NCBI GenBank assembly: GCA_049423145.1
Contig: JBMSQF010000022.1
Coordinates: forward strand, 1-34,583
From: RFTU01 sp049423145
Lineage (GTDB): Bacteria; Pseudomonadota; Gammaproteobacteria; Burkholderiales; Burkholderiaceae_C
Direction of reading: 5' to 3'
Length of the DNA stretch: 34,583 nucleotides
The notes under the pieces were generated by a model. That model ran no database searches, had not been told where the DNA came from, and was given only the letters and a program-made list of their open reading frames with translations. Below are positions 1-6,597 of this stretch, piece after piece (within the stretch, counting starts at the first letter, position 1; every line of letters starts with the position of its first letter). The position numbers were made by a program, and so were the translations under genes.

Positions 1-1305
1 GCCGAGGCCTTCCGCACCTGGAGCGAAACCGGCCCCAATGAGCGCCGCGCCCTGCTGCTCAAGGCGGCTGATCAGTTGCAGGCCAAAACGCCGCAATTCA
101 TCGAGGCGGTGGGGGCAGAAACAGGCGGCACTGGCATGTGGGCCGGCTTCAATGTGTTCCTGGCCGCCGGCATGCTGCGCGAGGCTGCAGCACTGACCAC
201 GCAGATCAGTGGCGAGGTCATTCCTTCAGATGTCCCGGGCAGTCTGGCCATGGCGGTGCGCCAACCCGCCGGCGTGGTGCTGGGTATCGCGCCCTGGAAC
301 GCGCCGGTGATTCTGGCCGTGCGCGCCATCGCCACGCCCTTGGCCTGCGGCAACACCGTCATCCTCAAGGGCAGCGAAAACTGCCCGCGTACCCATCAAC
401 TCATCATCGAAGCCTTGCAGGAAGCGGGCTTTCCGCCAGGGGTCGTGAACTACATCACCAACGCACCGCAGGATGCCGGCGCCGTGGTGGAGGCCATGGT
501 GGCTCACCCGGCCGTGCGTCGTGTGAACTTCACCGGCTCAACCCGCGTCGGGCGCATCATCGCCATGACGTGCGCCAAGTACCTCAAGCCAGCGGTGCTG
601 GAGTTGGGTGGCAAGGCACCGCTGGTGATCCTGGACGATGCCGACCTGGACGAGGCGGTCAAGGGTGCGGCCTTCGGCTGCTTCGCCAACAGTGGTCAGA
701 TCTGCATGAGCACCGAGCGCATCATTGTGGACGAGCAGGTGGCCGACGAGTTCGTCCGCAAGTTCACCGAGAAGGCGAAGTCGCTCCCTTTGGGCGACCC
801 ACGCAAGCCCGAACCTGTGGTGCTGGGCAGCGTGATCGGCATGCCGACGGTGGAACACTGCAACGCCTTGATCGACGATGCCCTGGCCAAGGGGGCCAAG
901 CTGCTGTGTGGCGGCAAGGCCGACAACACCCTGATGCCGGCCACGCTGCTGGACCGCGTCACGCCGCAGATGCGCATCTATCACGAAGAAACCTTCGGCC
1001 CGGTCAAGGCCATCGTACGCGTGAAAGGTGTGGAGGAGGCCATCGCCTGCGCCAACGACAACGAGTACGGGCTGAGTGCTGCCGTCTTCGGCCGCGATGT
1101 GGCGCGCGCGTTCAATGTGGCGCGCCGCATCGATTCCGGCATCTGTCATGTCAATGCGCCGACCGTCCACGATGAAGCGCAGATGCCCTTTGGCGGTGTC
1201 AAGGGCTCAGGACTCGGGCGATTCGGCGGCAAGGCCGGGATTGCGGAGTTCACCGAGCTGCGCTGGATCACGATGCAGACAACGCCCCGACACTATCCCT
1301 TCTGA
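1..1305 (+). CDS. NAD(P)-dependent aldehyde dehydrogenase, aromatic aldehyde type (5' truncated by window)
   Basis: The reading frame is open from base 1, so the gene begins upstream and only its last 434 codons are present. It belongs to the aldehyde dehydrogenase superfamily, which oxidises aldehydes to carboxylic acids with NAD(P)+ in the cytoplasm. Visible signatures are the cofactor-loop motif FTGSTRVG (about bases 530-553), the general-base Glu in ELGGKAP (codon 601-603) and the nucleophilic Cys in NSGQICMS (codon 703-705), followed by EETFGPV and the C-terminal PFGGVKGSGLGRFGG. The wording around the Cys and the N-terminal part resembles salicylaldehyde, benzaldehyde or vanillin dehydrogenases more than ChnE-type enzymes, but the substrate cannot be fixed from sequence. 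The next gene is convergent and only 11 bp away, so this gene ends its transcription unit. It may or may not be linked to the alcohol dehydrogenase operon starting at 3948. Confidence 0.93.
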   Translation, partial: AEAFRTWSETGPNERRALLLKAADQLQAKTPQFIEAVGAETGGTGMWAGFNVFLAAGMLREAAALTTQISGEVIPSDVPGSLAMAVRQPAGVVLGIAPWNAPVILAVRAIATPLACGNTVILKGSENCPRTHQLIIEALQEAGFPPGVVNYITNAPQDAGAVVEAMVAHPAVRRVNFTGSTRVGRIIAMTCAKYLKPAVLELGGKAPLVILDDADLDEAVKGAAFGCFANSGQICMSTERIIVDEQVADEFVRKFTEKAKSLPLGDPRKPEPVVLGSVIGMPTVEHCNALIDDALAKGAKLLCGGKADNTLMPATLLDRVTPQMRIYHEETFGPVKAIVRVKGVEEAIACANDNEYGLSAAVFGRDVARAFNVARRIDSGICHVNAPTVHDEAQMPFGGVKGSGLGRFGGKAGIAEFTELRWITMQTTPRHYPF

Positions 1306-1316
1306 AGCTTGATGCC

Positions 1317-2027
1317 TCAACCGCGCACCGCCGCCTCAATGGCGGCGATGTCGATGCGCCGCATCGACATCATCGCTTCGAAGGCCCGCTGAGCGGCCGC
1401 CGGGTCAGGATGTGTGATGGCGCGGGTCAGCGCCAGCGGCGTGATCTGCCAGGACACCCCCCAGCGGTCTTTGCACCAGCCGCAGGCGCTCTCGCGGCCG
1501 CCGTTGTTCACGATCGCATCCCAGTAGCGGTCGGTTTCTGCCTGGTCCTGCGTGGCCACCTGGAAGGAAAAGGCCTCCGTGGGCTCAAAGGCCGGCCCTC
1601 CATTGAGGCCCAGGCAGGGGATACCCAGGACATTGAATTCGACGGTCAGCACATCGCCGCGACGGCCCGAAGGAAAGTCGCCCGGGGCACGGTGAACCGC
1701 CCGCACCGCGCTGTTCGGAAAGGTGGCTGCATAAAAGCGTGCGGCGGCCTCGGCCGTGCCGTTGAACCACAGGCACACGGTGTTGGGGCCCACCACCGGC
1801 TCCGTGTCGGCCACCCGCTCGAAGCGCGGTACGGTTTTGCCCTGGTGCTCCACCGATTCCAGAAACATGGCATGGGGTCGTACCCAGTCACCAGCGTCTT
1901 GATGGAGCGGCCGATACAGGACCATCGGCTCCAGCGACTCACTGTGGCGCACCACACCAACCACTTCGTACTCGCCGCCTTTGTAATGGCGATAGCGGCC
2001 GGGTTTGATGGAGGGCAGCGGCTTCAT
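1317..2027 (-). CDS. DUF1653 - PhnB-like VOC domain fusion protein
   Basis: This 236-residue protein joins two domains. Residues about 5-68 match DUF1653, with the signature GRYRHYKGGEYEV, then RHSE and WVRPHAMFLE. Residues about 76-205 match the PhnB-like vicinal-oxygen-chelate family (3-demethylubiquinone methyltransferase-like), with LWFNGTAEAAARFYAATFP, LNGGP, CGWCKDRWGVSWQI and a typical C-terminal tail ending in RRIDIAAIEAAV. The ATG at 2025-2027 is chosen because the DUF1653 domain begins four residues later. The frame stays open further upstream, but that extension is low complexity and overlaps the divergent intergenic region. No strong ribosome-binding site was seen. PhnB-like proteins lack an agreed function and DUF1653 is uncharacterised, so no reaction is proposed. 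The two domains usually occur as separate proteins as far as I know. Confidence 0.85.
   Translation of the reverse strand: MKPLPSIKPGRYRHYKGGEYEVVGVVRHSESLEPMVLYRPLHQDAGDWVRPHAMFLESVEHQGKTVPRFERVADTEPVVGPNTVCLWFNGTAEAAARFYAATFPNSAVRAVHRAPGDFPSGRRGDVLTVEFNVLGIPCLGLNGGPAFEPTEAFSFQVATQDQAETDRYWDAIVNNGGRESACGWCKDRWGVSWQITPLALTRAITHPDPAAAQRAFEAMMSMRRIDIAAIEAAVRG
1347..1371. repeat. Perfect 12-bp inverted repeat with one-base centre
   Basis: Bases 1347-1358 and 1360-1371 are exact reverse complements around a single base at 1359. The palindrome lies inside the last codons of the DUF1653-VOC gene, where it encodes the conserved MRRID segment. It is about 40 bp past the end of the convergent aldehyde dehydrogenase gene. 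It has no T-run on either side, so a classical intrinsic terminator is not supported. A transcript hairpin blocking read-through, or a protein-binding palindrome, remain possible. Confidence 0.6.
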
Positions 2028-2251
2028 CAAGGCACCGATTCGGTCAGCGGGGCAGGGCGTGAGGCATTCATCATGGAGCGGGCTGCCGAAATGGTGGGAT
2101 GAGCGTACACCCTTAACCGCGTGGAGGGCCGTGTCAAGGGTCGCTCTCCACGGCGCATCAGGTCTGTCATAGTGTCGGTCCTGTGATGCAGTTCCGCCCG
2201 AATCGTGTGAACCCGTGCGGCCCATGGGCGGGTTCCACGGATTGATTGCCC

Positions 2252-3283
2252 ATGAACCGGTCCGCCTTCATCGACAGCCTCAAGGCCTTGGCTGCCCAGG
2301 TCATCGTCCTGCACCACTTTTGCCAGTACGCACCCATGACGGATTGGCTGGCCCCGGTTTGGCCCACTGTCGTGGCGTTTCTGCATGACGATGGGCGATT
2401 GGCGGTTCAGCCTTTCCTGGTGGTGGGGGGCTTTTTGGCCGCGCAATCGCTTGGCAAGCAGGCGGGAGAGGAATTGATGCCCTTGATCTGGCGGCGCTAC
2501 CTGCGTTTGGCGCCGCAATTGGTGCTCTCGCTCCTGCTCGTGGTGGGTGCCACCTGGTGGATCGGCCATGAGTTGACGCACGAAGATTGGCTGTCTCCTC
2601 TGCCCACCCCTGGCGTCTTCCTCGCGCACCTGTTCTTCCTGCAGGATGTGTTGGGCGTCGAGGCCCTGTCTGCCGGGGTCTGGTATGTGGCCATCGATCT
2701 GCAACTCTTTGCGCTCTTCGTGCTGCTGGTGCAGGTGTCCCGGCGGCTGGATGTTCCCTTGGCACAGACCCGTGCCCCGGTTCTGGTGGCTGGGGCCACC
2801 GTGGCCTCCATCCACATCTTCAGCAAAGCCAGCATGCTGGACATCTGGGCGATCTATTACCTCTCGGCCTATGGCCTTGGTGCCTTGGTGAGTTGGGCGC
2901 GCGAGAGCGCATCGGCCCAGAAGTGGCTCTGGATCACGGTGGCGCTGCTTTTGATGGACTGGGTTCTTGACCCGCGTCCGCGCCCGGCCTTGGCGCTGGG
3001 GACGGCCCTGAGCCTGTATGCGCTCTCACACATCCCGTGGGCCCATCCGCGCGCCCGGGTCGCCGCATCGGTGCGATACCTCAGCGAGGTGTCCTACAGC
3101 ACATTTGTGAGCCACTTTGCCGTCATCATCGCCGCCAGCGGGCTTTGGGAACAATGGGACCTTCAGGGGGCGCCCGCTGCATTGGGGTTCCTGGCTGTCG
3201 CTGTGCTGGCGTCTTGGCTGGTGGGCTCGGCGGTTCAGCAGGTGTGCGACCTTTCACTGGGCCGGCGCCGCGCGCTGCGGTAG
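2252..3283 (+). CDS. Acyltransferase 3 family integral membrane protein
   Basis: This 343-residue, highly hydrophobic protein belongs to the acyltransferase-3 (OafA/NodX-like) family. That family moves acetyl or other acyl groups onto sugars or surface polymers at the inner membrane. The N-terminal RSAFIDSLKALAAQVIVLHHF segment carries the conserved His pair at the end of the first membrane helix. GGFLAAQS followed by RRYLRLAPQL is the family arginine-rich loop before a further helix, and about ten hydrophobic segments follow. The ATG at 2252 is preferred over an in-frame TTG at 2246, though neither has a good ribosome-binding site. The 3' end overlaps the convergent VOC gene by 30 bp. No polysaccharide or lipid gene lies nearby, so the acceptor is unknown. 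Confidence 0.85.
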   Translation: MNRSAFIDSLKALAAQVIVLHHFCQYAPMTDWLAPVWPTVVAFLHDDGRLAVQPFLVVGGFLAAQSLGKQAGEELMPLIWRRYLRLAPQLVLSLLLVVGATWWIGHELTHEDWLSPLPTPGVFLAHLFFLQDVLGVEALSAGVWYVAIDLQLFALFVLLVQVSRRLDVPLAQTRAPVLVAGATVASIHIFSKASMLDIWAIYYLSAYGLGALVSWARESASAQKWLWITVALLLMDWVLDPRPRPALALGTALSLYALSHIPWAHPRARVAASVRYLSEVSYSTFVSHFAVIIAASGLWEQWDLQGAPAALGFLAVAVLASWLVGSAVQQVCDLSLGRRRALR

Positions 3284-3718
3284 GCTGTCGTACACCGTTT
3301 CAAGAGACTCGAAGCCCTTGACCTCGATCGGGTTGCCGAAGGGGTCGAGGAAGAACATCGTCCATTGCTCGCCCGGCTGGCCGGCAAAGCGCAGTTGGGG
3401 TTCGACCACAAAACGCATGCTGGCAGCCTGCAGTCGATCGACCATGGCCTGCCAGTCGCGGCGCTGCAGGATCAGCCCAAAGTGCGGCATGGGTACGAGG
3501 TGCTCGCCCACATGTCCGGTCAAGGCGGTCTTCAGCGGCTCACCCAGGTGCAGCGAGATCTGGTGCCCGAAAAAGTCGAAGTCAACCCAGGTGTCGGTTG
3601 AGCGGCCTTCGCGGCAACCCAGCACATCGCCATAAAAACGCCGAGCGGCCTCGAGGTCCGTGACATTGAAGGCGAAATGAAACAGGCTGCGCACCCCGAT
3701 CAGGATAGCAGCTGGCAT
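3254..3718 (-). CDS. VOC family protein (glyoxalase/dioxygenase-like)
   Basis: This 154-residue protein has the paired beta-alpha-beta-beta-beta units of the vicinal-oxygen-chelate superfamily. The first half reads FHFAFNVTDLEAARRFYGDVLG and the second half ends in MFFLDPFGNPIEVKGF. Candidate metal ligands are the His in FHFAFNV, the His in MPHFGLIL and the Glu in PIEVKGF. The consensus 'DPFGNPIE' signature supports a metal-dependent enzyme rather than a resistance protein, but the family covers glyoxalases, dioxygenases and epimerases and the substrate is not readable here. It is transcribed divergently from the alcohol dehydrogenase operon. A minus-strand TATAGT (bases 3745-3750) gives a plausible -10 about 27 bp ahead of the start codon. 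Confidence 0.82.
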   Translation of the reverse strand: MPAAILIGVRSLFHFAFNVTDLEAARRFYGDVLGCREGRSTDTWVDFDFFGHQISLHLGEPLKTALTGHVGEHLVPMPHFGLILQRRDWQAMVDRLQAASMRFVVEPQLRFAGQPGEQWTMFFLDPFGNPIEVKGFESLETVYDSLPQRAAPAQ

Positions 3719-3740
3719 GGGGCCTGGCGGGACCCCAATG

Positions 3741-3783
3741 TTGCACTATAATGCTTGACAGCGCACAATAAGTGCATAATAAT
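3741..3783 (+). promoter_or_regulatory. Sigma70-type promoter of the alcohol dehydrogenase/PHA operon, with spacer palindrome
   Basis: A perfect -35 hexamer TTGACA (3755-3760) is followed after 17 bp by AATAAT (3778-3783). It lies in a conspicuously AT-rich island within otherwise GC-rich DNA. Within the spacer, GCAC-AATAA-GTGC (3763-3775) forms a small palindrome that could be an operator. The predicted start near 3790 leaves a leader of about 155 nt before the ATG at 3948. The same island holds a possible minus-strand -10 for the VOC gene, so this is a divergent control region. No regulator gene is adjacent. Confidence 0.65.
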
Positions 3784-3831
3784 ACATATACGCACGACAC
3801 GGCGCGATGCCCCAGTTCATCCGTGCGGCCT

Positions 3832-3850
3832 CATCGGTTGACACCCGATG
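3832..3850 (+). other. Small hairpin in the operon leader
   Basis: CATCGG (3832-3837) and CCGATG (3845-3850) are exact reverse complements separated by seven bases. The element lies in the roughly 155-nt leader between the predicted transcription start and the alcohol dehydrogenase ATG. It could be a leader hairpin or a protein-binding site. It does not resemble a riboswitch I recognise. Confidence 0.3.
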
Positions 3851-3947
3851 GCCCCACCGAGCGGGTCCATGACGGTCGAGCAGTTCCGCGACCCGATTGC
3901 CGCCTTGATCCCATCGATTCCGGCCCAGCGCCGACAGGAGACTCCCC

Positions 3948-5012
3948 ATGACGACCACCATGACCAGCTACCAGGTCGAAGCCTTTGGACGACCGCTTGC
4001 GCAGGTGCTGCGCGACATTCCCACACCGCAGGGCACCGAAGTGGTTGTGCGCGTGGGCAGCTGCGGCGTGTGCCACAGTGATGTGCACCTGCACGACGGC
4101 TACTTCGACCTCGGCAACGATGTGAAGCTGGACATGACCCGCACCGTCCAACCCCCGCGGACGCTGGGTCATGAGATCGCCGGCACCGTGGTGGCGGTGG
4201 GGCCTGATGCGCAGGGCGTGAAGGTGGGCGACCGTCGTGTGGTGTTTCCCTGGATCGGCTGCGGCACTTGTTCCCTGTGCGAAGCGGGTCATGAGCACCT
4301 GTGCAACAGTCCGCGGGCCTTGGGCATCCACCGCGACGGCGGCTTTTCAAGTCACACGGTGGTGCCGCATGCGCGGTACTTGATCGACTACGGCAACCTG
4401 GCCGAGGAACAGGCCTGCACCTATGCCTGCTCGGGCCTGACCGCCTACAGCGCGCTCAAGAAAGTCGCCCCCTTGGGACCCAAGGACCCACTGCTCATCA
4501 TCGGGGCCGGTGGGGTGGGTCTGTCGGGCATCCGCCTGGCCCGCCAGTTGTTTGAAACCCCCCCCATCGTGGTGGAACTCGATCAGGCGAAATGGGACAT
4601 TGCCCGCGAGGCCGGCGCCGGACAGATCATCGACCCCCAGGCCGACGGTGCGCTCAAGGCCCTGCTCAAGTCCACCGGTGGCGTGGCTGCCGCGATTGAC
4701 TTTGTCGGCGCGGCCAGCACCTTCAACTTCGGCTTCGGAGCCCTGCGCAAGGCTGGCAAGCTGGTGTGCGTGGGTCTGTTTGGCGGCTCCACCCCGGTGG
4801 TACCGGCCATGGTGTCGATGAAGGCCGTCACCGTGACCGGTTCCTATGTGGGCAGCCTCCAGGAAATGCAGGAACTCATGGACATCGCCCGCTCGGGCGT
4901 GCTGCCGGACCTGCCCCTGAGCACCCAGCCCTTGTCCGGCGCCACGCAAGCGCTGGAGGATCTGCGCGCCGGGCGCATCCGCGGCCGCACCATCCTCAAG
5001 GCGGCCGCATGA
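3948..5012 (+). CDS. Zinc-dependent alcohol dehydrogenase (MDR family)
   Basis: This 354-residue medium-chain dehydrogenase oxidises a primary alcohol to an aldehyde with NAD(P)+. The catalytic zinc ligands are C42 (GVCHSD), H75-E76 (LGHEIAG) and C161. The structural zinc is held by C105, C108, C111 and C119, and the Rossmann motif GAGGVG is at 186-191. The zinc residues fall at nearly the same positions as in the ChnD-like enzyme at 6598, so the two are paralogues of one subfamily. AGGAG at 3936-3940, seven bases before the ATG, fixes the start. It is the first gene of the operon and its stop overlaps the next start as ATGA. Membership suggests a diol, hydroxy-acid or other omega-functional alcohol as substrate, but the exact one is not shown by the sequence. 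Confidence 0.93.
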   Translation: MTTTMTSYQVEAFGRPLAQVLRDIPTPQGTEVVVRVGSCGVCHSDVHLHDGYFDLGNDVKLDMTRTVQPPRTLGHEIAGTVVAVGPDAQGVKVGDRRVVFPWIGCGTCSLCEAGHEHLCNSPRALGIHRDGGFSSHTVVPHARYLIDYGNLAEEQACTYACSGLTAYSALKKVAPLGPKDPLLIIGAGGVGLSGIRLARQLFETPPIVVELDQAKWDIAREAGAGQIIDPQADGALKALLKSTGGVAAAIDFVGAASTFNFGFGALRKAGKLVCVGLFGGSTPVVPAMVSMKAVTVTGSYVGSLQEMQELMDIARSGVLPDLPLSTQPLSGATQALEDLRAGRIRGRTILKAAA

Positions 5013-5455
5013 ACGCCGCTGCCAAGACAGCCCGAGCCGCGGCTGCGGAACCCGACCACACCGTGCTGCCGGACTGGAGCGCGCTGAGTCCCGTGCGCCT
5101 GTGGCGCGACTGGATCGTGCAAAGCGAGGCCCAGTGGAGCGAGGCGGTGTCCCGACTGCTCAAGGATGAGCGAACCGGCGAGGCGCTCAACCGCCAAGTC
5201 AGCGAGATGCAGTTGATGCACCGTCAGTTCTCGGAGCTGGCGCAGGCCTCACTGGCTGCGGCCAACCTGCCCTCCCGCACCGATCTGGAAGCACTGGACG
5301 AACGCATGGGTCGGCTTGAAGACGGCATGGCGCATTTGGCCGCTGCTGTTTCCCAACTGGCCCAGGCGATCGCCGCATCGCACGCACCGGCGGGCACCGC
5401 CAAGCCTGTGGGAACGGCCCGGCCCCGACGCGACCGCAAACCCACAGCACCATGA
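5009..5455 (+). CDS. Small PhaE-like / PHA synthase-associated protein
   Basis: This 148-residue, Ala- and charge-rich protein has no membrane segment or signal peptide. After an Asp/Trp-containing N-terminal part (LWRDWIVQSEAQWSEAV) comes a helical region. Next is LPSRTDLEALDERMGRLE (residues 87-104), which closely resembles the 'LPTRSEVD..' C-terminal motif shared by class III synthase subunit PhaE and related granule proteins. The C-terminus (about 127-148) is Pro/Arg/Lys-rich and could contact DNA or polymer. It is translationally coupled on both sides by 4-base ATGA overlaps, to the alcohol dehydrogenase before it and to phaC after it. This strongly suggests a complex with that synthase. 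It is shorter than typical PhaE (over 300 residues), so it could also be called a PhaM- or phasin-like activator. Confidence 0.72.
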   Translation: MNAAAKTARAAAAEPDHTVLPDWSALSPVRLWRDWIVQSEAQWSEAVSRLLKDERTGEALNRQVSEMQLMHRQFSELAQASLAAANLPSRTDLEALDERMGRLEDGMAHLAAAVSQLAQAIAASHAPAGTAKPVGTARPRRDRKPTAP

Positions 5456-6528
5456 GCCTGCCCACGCCGGTCGGCCCAGTCCGCCCCTTTCCGAATGCCG
5501 CGCAGCGCGTGCTGCAGCGCATGGGCCTGCCCACGGCGGATTTCGCCCACCTCACCGGCGTGCTGGGCGCCACCCCCAAGGACACGATCTACGCGCAGGG
5601 CACGCTCAAGCTGCATCACTTCCGGCCGCTGTGCGACAGCGTGTACCGGGTGCCGGTGCTCATCGTGACTTCGCTCGTCAACCAGCCCTACATCCTGGAC
5701 CTCGTTCCAGGTCAGAGCATGGTGGAGTTTCTGCTCAAGCAGGGATTTGACGTCTACATGATCGAGTGGGGGCGCCCGCGCAGAGAGCACCGTGAACTCA
5801 CCCTGGAAGACCATGTGCTGGACCGCCTGCCGGCTTGCGTCGATCAGGTGCTGCGGCACAGCGGCGAGCGCGAGCTGTCCGTGATCGGCTACTGCATCGG
5901 CGGCTTGCTGTCGGTGATGTGGGCGGCCCTGACCGATCACCAGCGGCCCGCTCTGAAGAATCTGGTGTGCATGGCCACACCGGTCAACAGCCAGGGGCTC
6001 GAGTCGCTCAGGGCCTGGATGGGCGAGGACTTCAATGAGGAGGCCTTGCTGGCCGAGCACGGCAATGTGCCGGCCGAATGGGTGCAAAACGCACTGCGCG
6101 CCCTGCGACCGTTTGGCAAGGTGTCGGGTGCGATGAACCTGCTCAACCACGCCGACAACGAAAGCGTGATCCGCAGCAACCTGCGCATGGGCAAGTGGGA
6201 GACCGACAACATCCCCTTCCCCGGAGGCGTGTTCCGGCAGATGGTCCGCGATTTCCTGCGCGGCAATCAGCTGGTGGCCGGCACCTGGCGCGTCGGGGGC
6301 CGCGCGGTGAAATTGGGTGCTGTCCGCGCGCCCTTCCTGCATCTGCTCGCGCAAGACGACCACATCACCCCCTACGCCTCCTCGCGCGATCTGGTGCAGC
6401 AGGTGGGCAGCGCAGACCGGCAGGAGCTCATCATCAAGGGTGGCCATGTGGGCCTGGTGGCCGGCCGCGGCGCGGAGTTGCGCATGTGGCCTGCATTGAA
6501 CGCTTGGCTCGCCCCGCGCTCGGTGTAG
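5452..6528 (+). CDS. phaC: Class III-like polyhydroxyalkanoate synthase subunit PhaC
   Basis: This 358-residue alpha/beta-hydrolase-fold enzyme has the length of class III PhaC (about 355) rather than class I (about 590), the usual type in Burkholderiales. The nucleophile is C148 in the lipase-like box GYCIGG. D303 (QDDHITP) and H332 (GGHVGLV) complete the triad, almost exactly where the Allochromatium vinosum class III enzyme has C149, D302 and H331. Other matches are SLVNQPYILDL and LRMGKWETDN. Such enzymes join hydroxyacyl-CoA monomers into polyester with release of CoA. The start overlaps the PhaE-like gene by 4 bp. The flanking omega-oxidation genes and the absence of phaA and phaB suggest monomers other than acetyl-CoA-derived 3-hydroxybutyrate. 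A hydrolytic or depolymerising role cannot be excluded. Confidence 0.83.
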   Translation: MSLPTPVGPVRPFPNAAQRVLQRMGLPTADFAHLTGVLGATPKDTIYAQGTLKLHHFRPLCDSVYRVPVLIVTSLVNQPYILDLVPGQSMVEFLLKQGFDVYMIEWGRPRREHRELTLEDHVLDRLPACVDQVLRHSGERELSVIGYCIGGLLSVMWAALTDHQRPALKNLVCMATPVNSQGLESLRAWMGEDFNEEALLAEHGNVPAEWVQNALRALRPFGKVSGAMNLLNHADNESVIRSNLRMGKWETDNIPFPGGVFRQMVRDFLRGNQLVAGTWRVGGRAVKLGAVRAPFLHLLAQDDHITPYASSRDLVQQVGSADRQELIIKGGHVGLVAGRGAELRMWPALNAWLAPRSV

Positions 6529-6597
6529 CCCTTGGCCCTCGACACCCGCTGATCCACCCATTCCCCTTTTTTCGTTTCTTCTCCCCCAGGACCCTCC

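Noticed and set aside
3848..4081. Short open frame overlapping the start of the first alcohol dehydrogenase, possible leader peptide
   Set aside because: No ribosome-binding site, and most of it runs in another frame through the dehydrogenase gene; no stop-start coupling or codon run suggests attenuation.
5452..6528. Class I PHA synthase
   Set aside because: The protein is 358 residues without the long N-terminal domain of class I enzymes, and it pairs with a PhaE-like gene.
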